Assembly (NCBI GenBank): GCA_910588315.1
Contig: CAJUQF010000037.1
Coordinates: 1 to 5,171, forward strand
From: an uncultured Christensenellaceae bacterium
Lineage (GTDB): Bacteria; Bacillota; Clostridia; Christensenellales; Pumilibacteraceae
Direction: 5' to 3'
Length of the DNA: 5,171 bases
Shown here: positions 1 through 4,560 of the stretch, piece by piece
Position numbering within the stretch: position 1 is the first letter of the stretch
Layout: each line of letters opens with the position of its first letter
Notes under the pieces: model-generated
Told to the model about the DNA's origin: nothing
What the model saw: only the letters and a program-made list of their open reading frames with translations
Database searches by the model: none
Program-made: the position numbers and the translations under genes

Positions 1-168
1 ATAGAGCAGGGCGCGCGTGCGGATATAGTGATCATCGATCCCGACGCGGAGTACACCGTGGACGCAAAGACGTTTAAATCCAAAGGCAAGAATTCGTTGT
101 TCGACGGCTGGAAACTCAGCGGTAAGATCGAAGGCGTGATAGTCAAAGGAGTATACAAGGCACAATGA
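1..168 (+). CDS. pyrC: Dihydroorotase, C-terminal fragment (5' end outside window)
   Basis: The frame is open from base 1 and gives the last 55 residues before a TGA at 166-168. Dihydroorotase is the cytoplasmic metalloenzyme that reversibly cyclises N-carbamoyl-aspartate to dihydroorotate. The visible part is the C-terminal segment that completes the small beta domain typical of amidohydrolases: ADIVIIDPD followed by the family-like SKGKNSLFDGWKLSGKIEGV and a final VKGVYKAQ. The metal ligands lie upstream and cannot be checked. Its stop overlaps the pyrF start as ATGA (165-168), indicating translational coupling. The identification rests on this C-terminal pattern and on the following pyr genes; other amidohydrolases such as dihydropyrimidinase or allantoinase end in a similar way but would not be expected here. 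Confidence 0.88.
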   Translation: MEQGARADIVIIDPDAEYTVDAKTFKSKGKNSLFDGWKLSGKIEGVIVKGVYKAQ

Positions 169-1052
169 ACATAACCGATATTCTCATCGAAAAAATCGAA
201 CAAAAGTCAAACCCGACGGTGGCGGGACTCGATCCGCGGCTCGATTATCTGCCGGACGATCTGAAAAAGCTGGCGACGGATAACGAGTCGGCGGCGAGCG
301 CAGTCACCGAATTCAACTGCCGTATAATCGACGCGATTAAAGACGTCGTGCCTGCGGTAAAGATACAGTCGGCGTTTTACGAACTGTATTCTCATTACGG
401 CGTAAAAGCCATGGAGGACAGCGCGCGCTACGCAAAAGCGGCGGGCCTCATTACCATGGCGGACGTTAAGCGAAACGATATAGGCTCTACCGCGGAAGCG
501 TATGCGGCGGCATATCTCGGCGGCGAGCTTTACGACTACATTACCGTCAATCCGTATCCGGGCTACGACGGGATCAAACCGTTTACGGATGTTTGCGAGA
601 GCATGAGCAAGGGAATTTTCGTGCTTGCGCGCATGTCTAATCCTACCGCGGCGCAGATACAAAATCTCGTAACGACGGACGGCAAGCCTGTATATCTTCA
701 CGTGGGCGAACTTATAGAAAGCTGGGGCGCGTCGACGCCCGGTAAGTACGGTTACAGCGCCGTCGGTGCGGTCGTAGGCGCGACCAATCCAGACGAAGCC
801 AAAGCGCTCCGCAAAGCTTTGAAGTCGGTGTTCTTTCTTGTTCCGGGCTACGGCGCGCAGGGCGGCAAAGGCAAGGATGCGGCGGCGTCGTTCGATGATA
901 GCGGCAGGGGCGCGATAGTAAATAATTCGCGCGGAATAATCGCGGCGTACAAGACCGATAAATACAAAGGTATGACGTATTACGCTGCGGCAAGAGAGGC
1001 TGCGCTCGCGATGAAAGCCGATTTGAGCGAAGCGGTATACCGTCACGGTTGA
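165..1052 (+). CDS. pyrF: Orotidine 5'-phosphate decarboxylase, type 2
   Basis: Catalyses the last step of UMP synthesis, decarboxylating OMP to UMP in the cytoplasm. The 295-residue length fits the longer type-2 subfamily rather than the roughly 230-residue type 1. Visible landmarks: GLDPRL near residues 21-26; the catalytic block MADVKRNDIGSTAEAYA at about 98-114, with the expected Asp100, Lys102 and Asp105; VNPYPGYDG around 128-136; AVVGAT at 202-207; the phosphate-binding region VPGYGAQGG at about 226-234; and VNNSRGI at 252-258. The start overlaps the pyrC stop by four bases. AAGG at 157-160 is close, and a stronger AAAGGAG (145-151) lies 13 bases from the ATG, so initiation probably relies in part on coupling. 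All catalytic residues look intact. Confidence 0.96.
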   Translation: MNITDILIEKIEQKSNPTVAGLDPRLDYLPDDLKKLATDNESAASAVTEFNCRIIDAIKDVVPAVKIQSAFYELYSHYGVKAMEDSARYAKAAGLITMADVKRNDIGSTAEAYAAAYLGGELYDYITVNPYPGYDGIKPFTDVCESMSKGIFVLARMSNPTAAQIQNLVTTDGKPVYLHVGELIESWGASTPGKYGYSAVGAVVGATNPDEAKALRKALKSVFFLVPGYGAQGGKGKDAAASFDDSGRGAIVNNSRGIIAAYKTDKYKGMTYYAAAREAALAMKADLSEAVYRHG

Positions 1053-1076
1053 CGCACGGCGGTCTTTAAACATTAT
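1049..1076 (+). promoter_or_regulatory. Weak candidate internal promoter before pyrK
   Basis: TTGACG at 1049-1054, overlapping the pyrF stop, matches the sigma-70/sigma-A -35 consensus at five of six positions. It is followed after 16 bases by CATTAT at 1071-1076, which matches the -10 at only four of six. The surrounding 67-base gap is the only clear non-coding break in the pyr genes and is AT-rich. Such matches occur by chance, and pyrK could equally be read through from upstream, so this is only a candidate. Confidence 0.2.
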
Positions 1077-1087
1077 ATTCGATACTT

Positions 1088-1104
1088 ATTTTAATTTTTA
1101 AAAT
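1088..1104 (+). repeat. AT-only inverted repeat in the pyrF-pyrK gap
   Basis: ATTTTAA (1088-1094) and TTAAAAT (1098-1104) form a perfect 7-base inverted repeat around a TTT centre, ending just before the pyrK ribosome binding site AAAGGA (1108-1113). As RNA it would be a weak hairpin with no GC pairs; as DNA it could be a protein site or simply AT-rich spacer. I see no PyrR-type anti-antiterminator sequence here. The symmetry is clear but the function is unknown. Confidence 0.4.
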
Positions 1105-1119
1105 CGCAAAGGATAAAAT

Positions 1120-1884
1120 ATGAAACCCGTAAAAGCAGATCTTGTAATATCTTCCGTCGAACGTTATGCACAAAACCTGTACAGAGTGGAGTGTGAGGCA
1201 GAAGAAGTTTTGCCGCATATACACGCCGGACAGTTCGCGCACTTGAAGGTGCCGGGGAAGGATTTGCGCCGACCCATATGCGTGTACCGCAATACCGACC
1301 ATACGATCACGTTTATAATAGCGAGCGTGGGCGAGGGTACGGCGGCGTTCGTGAACCAGAAAAAGGGCGCGAAATTCGACGCAATATTGCCGCTCGGCAA
1401 CGGATTCCCGGTACTTCCGGACAAATACAGCGTCGCGCTTTTGGGCGGCGGCACCGGTTGTGCGCCGTTGCTTAAGATCGCAGAGGACAATAAAGATCTC
1501 AATATAAAAGTGACGGCGCTTTTGGGATTCCCGAACAAACAGTCCAAAGAAGTGTACGGCGACGATTTCGATAAGTTTTGCAATAAAGTATGCTATTGCA
1601 CCGACGACGGCAGTCTCGGTTATCGCGGATTCCCGACCGATCTTTTGACCGAGATCGCGCCGGAAGTGCTGTATGTGTGCGGCGCGCCCGGCATGGTGAA
1701 AACGGCGCGCGAGTATTGCCGGAGATTGGGCGTTATAGGGTTTGCGAGCATGGAACAGCGCATGGGCTGCGGCGTGGGCGCATGTCTCGTGTGTTCAGTC
1801 AAGGTCAGGCAAAACGGCGAGGAAAAGTTACTGCGCGCGTGCGCCGACGGGCCTGTATTCCCGATAGAGGAGCTTGTATTATGA
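1120..1884 (+). CDS. pyrK: Dihydroorotate dehydrogenase B, electron-transfer subunit
   Basis: PyrK pairs with class 1B PyrD in a heterotetramer and carries electrons from the PyrD FMN through a [2Fe-2S] cluster and FAD to NAD+. The 254-residue protein has the ferredoxin-reductase-like order: an N-terminal beta-barrel with the flavin-binding motif RRPICVYR at about 50-57 and GEGTAAF at 71-77; a nucleotide-binding GGGTGCAPLL at about 109-118; YVCGAPGM at 185-192; and a C-terminal cluster motif with Cys217, Cys222, Cys225 and Cys241 (C-x4-C-x2-C-x15-C), all present. The ATG at 1120 has AAAGGA six bases upstream. It follows pyrF after 67 bases and its TGA overlaps the pyrD ATG as ATGA, which suits subunits made in fixed ratio. 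Confidence 0.96.
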   Translation: MKPVKADLVISSVERYAQNLYRVECEAEEVLPHIHAGQFAHLKVPGKDLRRPICVYRNTDHTITFIIASVGEGTAAFVNQKKGAKFDAILPLGNGFPVLPDKYSVALLGGGTGCAPLLKIAEDNKDLNIKVTALLGFPNKQSKEVYGDDFDKFCNKVCYCTDDGSLGYRGFPTDLLTEIAPEVLYVCGAPGMVKTAREYCRRLGVIGFASMEQRMGCGVGACLVCSVKVRQNGEEKLLRACADGPVFPIEELVL

Positions 1885-2792
1885 ACATGAAAGTGAATAT
1901 CGCCGGCGTCGAGTTCAAAAACCCGATAATCACCGCGTCCGGTACGTTCGGGTTCGGCAGGGAATACAATAATTTTTACGATGTCGGGAAGCTTGGCGGC
2001 ATTTGTTCCAAAGGTCTGACGCTCGCGCCGCGTAACGGCAACGATCCGGTCAGGATAGCAGAGACCCCGTCGGGCATGCTCAACAGCGTGGGACTCCAAA
2101 ACCCGGGCGTTATGTACTTTATCGAAAACGAATTGCCTTTTATGAAAAGTACCGGTGCGGTCGTTATTGCCAACGCCGCCGGCGCATGCGAAGAAGATTA
2201 CGTAAAGATAGTCGAAATATTGAGCGACACCGACGTGGATATGATCGAAATGAATATCTCATGTCCCAATGTCAAAAAAGGCGGCATGGCGTTCGGCGTC
2301 GATCCCGAAGGCGTGAGACATATCGTCGGCAAGGTGCGCAAGGTATGCAAAAAGCCGCTTATAGTTAAACTGACGCCAAACGTCGCGGATATAACGAAAA
2401 ACGCGCTCGCGGCTCAGAACGCCGGTGCGGACGCGATCAGTCTGATAAACACGGTCGCCGCAATGGCGGTCGACTTTAAGGCGCGTAAGCCGGTGCTTGC
2501 CGCCGTAACCGGCGGGCTTTCCGGACCCGCCGTCAAACCTATCGCGCTGAGAATGGTGTACGAATGTTATAAAGCGGTCAAGTTGCCCATAATAGGTATG
2601 GGCGGAATAATGACCGGCAGAGACGTCGGCGAATTTATGCTCTGCGGCGCGGCGGCGGTGCAGGTGGGTACCGCAAATATTTTCGATCCGCTTGCTGCTA
2701 TTAACATACTAAATGAGTTGACAAATCTTTGCGAAAGTGATAAAATAACCGATGTACAATCATTGGTCGGAGGACTTAAAGTTGGCAAATAG
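1881..2792 (+). CDS. pyrD: Dihydroorotate dehydrogenase class 1B, catalytic subunit
   Basis: Oxidises dihydroorotate to orotate using FMN and hands electrons to PyrK. From the ATG at 1881 the protein is 303 residues, the usual length of class 1B enzymes. Landmarks: KNPIITASGTFGFG at 13-26; SKGLTLAPRNGN at 43-54; the substrate-contact motif NSVGLQNPG at 68-76; the active-site loop MNISCPNVKKGG at 124-135 with Cys128 as the class 1 catalytic base; VKLTPN at 162-167; INTV at 189-192; and the FMN phosphate-binding GMGGI at 239-243 with VGTANIFDP at 262-270. The frame stays open a further 97 codons upstream, but that stretch lies inside pyrK. The chosen ATG has AGAGGAG at 1866-1872 and overlaps the pyrK stop; an ATG at 1887 is less well placed. 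Confidence 0.96.
   Translation: MNMKVNIAGVEFKNPIITASGTFGFGREYNNFYDVGKLGGICSKGLTLAPRNGNDPVRIAETPSGMLNSVGLQNPGVMYFIENELPFMKSTGAVVIANAAGACEEDYVKIVEILSDTDVDMIEMNISCPNVKKGGMAFGVDPEGVRHIVGKVRKVCKKPLIVKLTPNVADITKNALAAQNAGADAISLINTVAAMAVDFKARKPVLAAVTGGLSGPAVKPIALRMVYECYKAVKLPIIGMGGIMTGRDVGEFMLCGAAAVQVGTANIFDPLAAINILNELTNLCESDKITDVQSLVGGLKVGK
2769..2773 (+). promoter_or_regulatory. Ribosome binding site that sets the pyrE start at TTG 2782
   Basis: GGAGG at 2769-2773 lies inside the end of pyrD, eight bases upstream of the in-frame TTG at 2782. It is downstream of the ATG at 2752, so it cannot serve that codon, and it is 23 bases from the next ATG at 2797, which is too far. This makes TTG the best-supported initiator. 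Confidence 0.75.
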
Positions 2793-3357
2793 AGTAATGC
2801 AACTTTTCGAGCAGTCGGGCGCGGTGCTTAACGGGCATTTCATTTTGACGTCGGGACTGCATTCCGACACGTATATGCAGTGCGCAAAGCTTTTCGAGGA
2901 CGGCAAGATCGCAAGCGAGCTTTGTGCGGCTGCGGCGGAAAAGATAAAAAAATACGAGCCGGACGTAGTCGTTTCTCCGGCAGTCGGCGCGATCATATTC
3001 GGTTATGAACTCGGTAAACAGCTCGGAATACCCAATATGTTCGCGGAACGCGAAAAGGACGGCAATTTTGCGCTCCGTCGCGGATTCGAACTCAAACCAG
3101 GCAGTCGGGTGGTTATCGCCGAAAACGTCGTTACGACAGGCGGTTCGGTCATGGAAGTCATCGAGCTTGTAAAGGAACTCGGAAGTAACGTTGTGGCGGT
3201 CGCGGAAGTCGTGGATCGCAGCGGCGGCAAAGTGGACTTCGGTGTTCCCAACGAATCGCTGCTCCAAATAGACGTCAAGACTTTCAAGCCCGAAGAATGC
3301 CCGATGTGCAAAGCGGGAACTGCGGCTGTCAAACCCGGATCCAAGGGCTTGAAATAA
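2782..3357 (+). CDS. pyrE: Orotate phosphoribosyltransferase, Thermus-type
   Basis: Transfers ribose-5-phosphate from PRPP to orotate, giving OMP for PyrF. Starting at TTG 2782 gives 191 residues, beginning MANRVMQLFEQSGAV as expected for this family; an ATG at 2752 would add ten residues (YNHWSEDLK region) copied from the pyrD-overlapping frame and has no visible ribosome binding site. Landmarks: GHFILTSGLHSDTYMQCAKL at 18-37 (orotate-binding side); SPAVGAIIFG at 65-74; FAEREKDGNFALRRGFEL at 87-104; the PRPP loop VVIAENVVTTGGS at 110-122; and a C-terminal CPMC pair at 173-176 with KPGS, which I recall as usual in the Thermus/Clostridia branch. In the PRPP loop the second acidic position is Asn115 rather than the common Asp. 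It overlaps pyrD by 11 bases and ends in tandem TAA codons. Confidence 0.93.
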   Translation: MANRVMQLFEQSGAVLNGHFILTSGLHSDTYMQCAKLFEDGKIASELCAAAAEKIKKYEPDVVVSPAVGAIIFGYELGKQLGIPNMFAEREKDGNFALRRGFELKPGSRVVIAENVVTTGGSVMEVIELVKELGSNVVAVAEVVDRSGGKVDFGVPNESLLQIDVKTFKPEECPMCKAGTAAVKPGSKGLK

Positions 3358-3390
3358 TAAAATTTTATCGTAATAGGGAGATAACGAATT

Positions 3391-3711
3391 ATGGCAAAGA
3401 AAACGACAAAAACTACAAGAACAACACGCTCGAGCGGATTCTCGCTTAACAAGTTCTCGTTTTGGATCGTAATCATCATCGGTATAGCCATGGCTGTATC
3501 GGGGTTTTTAAACTTTTTCGATTGGGCATGGGTTTACCGGTTCTCGGCGTGGGTGCAGGCTATCTGTTTCGCGCTCGGCATGTTTGTTCCGCTTGTGCTT
3601 TCGTACCGTGCGGCGCGTAACAAAGAACTCGGTTGGTTCATTCTGTGGATAATCGCTGCGGTATTGCTCGCGTTCGGTCTTATATCCACGCTCGTCGGAT
3701 TGGTATTCTAA
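3391..3711 (+). CDS. Small three-helix membrane protein of unknown function
   Basis: I do not recognise this 106-residue protein. The N-terminus (1-21) is hydrophilic and strongly basic, rich in Lys, Thr and Arg, with no signal-peptide cleavage site. Three hydrophobic segments follow at about 22-42, 52-72 and 80-105. Basic residues in the N-terminus and in the 72-78 loop (YRAARNK) predict a cytoplasmic N-terminus and an outside C-terminus. The short loop after helix 1 is aromatic (NFFDWAWVYR). AGGGAG at 3375-3380 lies ten bases before the ATG, and codon use matches the pyr genes, so the gene is probably real. It follows pyrE after 33 bases with no terminator, suggesting co-transcription, but nothing in the sequence links it to pyrimidine transport or enzymes. 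Confidence 0.8.
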   Translation: MAKKTTKTTRTTRSSGFSLNKFSFWIVIIIGIAMAVSGFLNFFDWAWVYRFSAWVQAICFALGMFVPLVLSYRAARNKELGWFILWIIAAVLLAFGLISTLVGLVF

Positions 3712-3739
3712 GTCATAAAAATCATTCAAAGGACATAAC

Positions 3740-4060
3740 ATGGCTGTCAAGAAAAAACGTAACGTATTTGTCAGATATTTCACGCCGTTCGGCTTGCGAC
3801 AGGTCTGCGACCTGGTGATGCTCGTCGGCGTCGTATTGCTTATCGTAGGCTTGTTTAATTACGACGCGATACTGCTTGCAGGGTTCATATGCTATGCGGC
3901 AGGCGCGGCGATCTCGGTCGTTAGATGTTGCACGGTATTGTTCTCCAAAAAGATCAATCATCGCGACCCTGCATACAAGTCAGCGATAATCAATGCCGCA
4001 ATAATGGGCGTATTGCTCGCGCTTGCGATATTCGGTATCATTTGGACAGTCGTTGCTTAA
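3740..4060 (+). CDS. Small three-helix membrane protein of unknown function, possible paralogue of the preceding one
   Basis: This 106-residue protein is not recognised. It starts with a basic segment (MAVKKKRN, then FVRYF) and has three predicted membrane helices at about 22-40, 43-68 and 82-104, with a charged loop KKINHRDPAYK at 70-80. Positive charges again place the N-terminus and the second loop inside. Two adjacent cysteines (63-64) sit in the end of helix 2. AAAGGA at 3728-3733 lies six bases before the ATG. It is 28 bases downstream of the previous gene, has the same length and topology, and shares faint similarity (a Gly-Phe/Leu-Asn turn after helix 1 and the Leu/Ala-rich helix 3), so the two may be an old tandem duplication. 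A probable terminator follows the stop by 12 bases, making this the last gene of the operon. Confidence 0.8.
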   Translation: MAVKKKRNVFVRYFTPFGLRQVCDLVMLVGVVLLIVGLFNYDAILLAGFICYAAGAAISVVRCCTVLFSKKINHRDPAYKSAIINAAIMGVLLALAIFGIIWTVVA

Positions 4061-4072
4061 AACAAAATATCG

Positions 4073-4109
4073 ACCGCGTGGAGTAGTAATAAACTTTGCG
4101 CGGTTTTTT
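4073..4109 (+). terminator. Probable intrinsic terminator ending the pyr operon
   Basis: ACCGCG (4073-4078) pairs with CGCGGT (4099-4104), and the run of six T at 4104-4109 continues into CTCTTT. The stem is GC-rich and sits 12 bases after the stop of the last operon gene. The loop is long (20 bases), though AGT at 4085-4087 and ACT at 4093-4095 could pair inside it and shorten the effective loop. Position and T-run make termination likely. Confidence 0.7.
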
Positions 4110-4221
4110 CTCTTTGCTGCGATCTCATCGCGATGCTTGGTCGATCTGTATGTAACTGTGGTAATGGTGCGACGTCTTGCTAACAAAATATGTTCGTGTT
4201 GTATCGGCTTGTACGATAATA

Positions 4222-4243
4222 CGCGGCACGCCGAGGCGTCGCG
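4222..4243. repeat. GC-rich hairpin next to a repeat copy
   Basis: CGCG (4222-4225) and ACGC (4228-4231) pair with GCGT (4236-4239) and CGCG (4240-4243), leaving a two-base bulge GC at 4226-4227 and a CGAG loop. No T-run follows on either strand, so it does not look like a terminator. It directly abuts the CCCTACGAATTACA repeat copy, and is most likely part of the same intergenic repeat element. Confidence 0.5.
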
Positions 4244-4262
4244 CCCTACGAATTACATAATG
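4243..4262. repeat. Intergenic direct repeat, copy 1
   Basis: GCCCTACGAATTACA (4243-4257) recurs exactly at 4418-4432. Here it runs straight into TAATG, whereas copy 2 has five extra bases before the same CATAATG ending. The shared end shows that the two are copies of one element rather than a chance 15-base match. Confidence 0.7.
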
Positions 4263-4341
4263 AAATTGCTTTGCGGCGTGGACGAAAATAAATGGTGAAA
4301 CCGCTATTATGTTCAAACGGAAAACATCAATTGAAACGACG

Positions 4342-4427
4342 TTCGTAGGGAGCTTTAGACCTCCTTGCGCTCCGCAGTGACAAAGCAATAATCGGAGAAA
4401 CGGCGGACGTTCTGACAGCCCTACGAA
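4342..4427. repeat. 86-base segment bounded by 9-base perfect inverted repeats
   Basis: TTCGTAGGG (4342-4350) and CCCTACGAA (4419-4427) are perfect reverse complements. The interior contains further short complementary pairs, GGAGC (4349-4353) with GCTCC (4369-4373) and CTCCG (4370-4374) with CGGAG (4393-4397), so it could fold. No coding frame and no clear target-site duplication are visible. It could be a small non-autonomous mobile element, or two oppositely oriented copies of a shorter intergenic repeat; the nearby third 9-mer copy at 4244-4252 favours the latter. Confidence 0.5.
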
Positions 4428-4442
4428 TTACACAACATAATG
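4418..4442. repeat. Intergenic direct repeat, copy 2
   Basis: This is the second copy of GCCCTACGAATTACA, 175 bases downstream of the first. It continues CAACATAATG, so relative to copy 1 it carries a five-base insertion that looks like local slippage (CACAACA). Its first ten bases overlap the right arm of the inverted repeat at 4342-4427. Confidence 0.7.
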
Positions 4443-4471
4443 CTTGACGATGATAGGTAAATAAATAACGG

Positions 4472-4500
4472 TTGACATTGTGCCGTGTCTTTATCTTAAC
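4472..4500 (+). promoter_or_regulatory. Weak candidate promoter for the methyltransferase gene
   Basis: A perfect -35 hexamer TTGACA lies at 4472-4477. The region 15-19 bases downstream (4493-4502) offers only poor -10 matches such as CTTAAC at 4495-4500, three of six. A better -10-like TATATT at 4539-4544 has no matching -35. A promoter somewhere in 4440-4550 is expected because a terminator lies upstream, but the exact site is not resolved. Confidence 0.22.
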
Positions 4501-4560
4501 GTAAAGCAAAATGGAAACTATGCAACTCTATACCGCACTATATTTTACTCATTTTATATC

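Larger units (their letters stand above)
4061..4560. other. 500-base non-coding spacer
   Basis: The stretch between the second membrane protein and the methyltransferase gene is visibly richer in A and T than the flanking genes and holds no convincing gene. In order it contains a probable terminator (4073-4109), a 10-base palindrome CATCGCGATG (4126-4135), a GC-rich hairpin (4222-4243), three copies of the 9-mer CCCTACGAA in alternating orientation (4244-4252, 4342-4350 reversed, 4419-4427), and an AT-rich leader before 4561. Frames open through it on either strand lack ribosome binding sites, cross the terminator or repeats, and give proteins without recognisable features. I see no tRNA or known riboswitch. 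Confidence 0.75.

Noticed and set aside
207..1073. 288-codon open frame on the - strand opposite pyrF
   Set aside because: It is an antisense shadow of a well-supported gene; its product is Arg-rich and low-quality with no recognisable motif, caused by the GC-rich codons of pyrF.
1590..1880. 97-codon upstream extension of the pyrD frame
   Set aside because: It lies within pyrK in another frame, is rich in Arg, and the ATG at 1881 has a good ribosome binding site and gives the normal PyrD length.
4126..4135. CATCGCGATG palindrome as an operator
   Set aside because: It is a single 10-base palindrome with no promoter beside it; such palindromes are common by chance.
4023..4298. 91-codon + strand frame across the end of the second membrane protein and the spacer
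   Set aside because: It starts inside another gene, crosses the terminator and a repeat copy, and has no ribosome binding site or family features.
4222..4442. CRISPR array
   Set aside because: Only two or three short repeats occur, in mixed orientation and with unequal spacing; no regular repeat-spacer pattern or cas gene is present.
4125..4509. Two overlapping - strand frames of 87 and 60 codons in the spacer
   Set aside because: They run through the repeat elements, have no plausible ribosome binding sites, and their translations are basic and unrecognisable.
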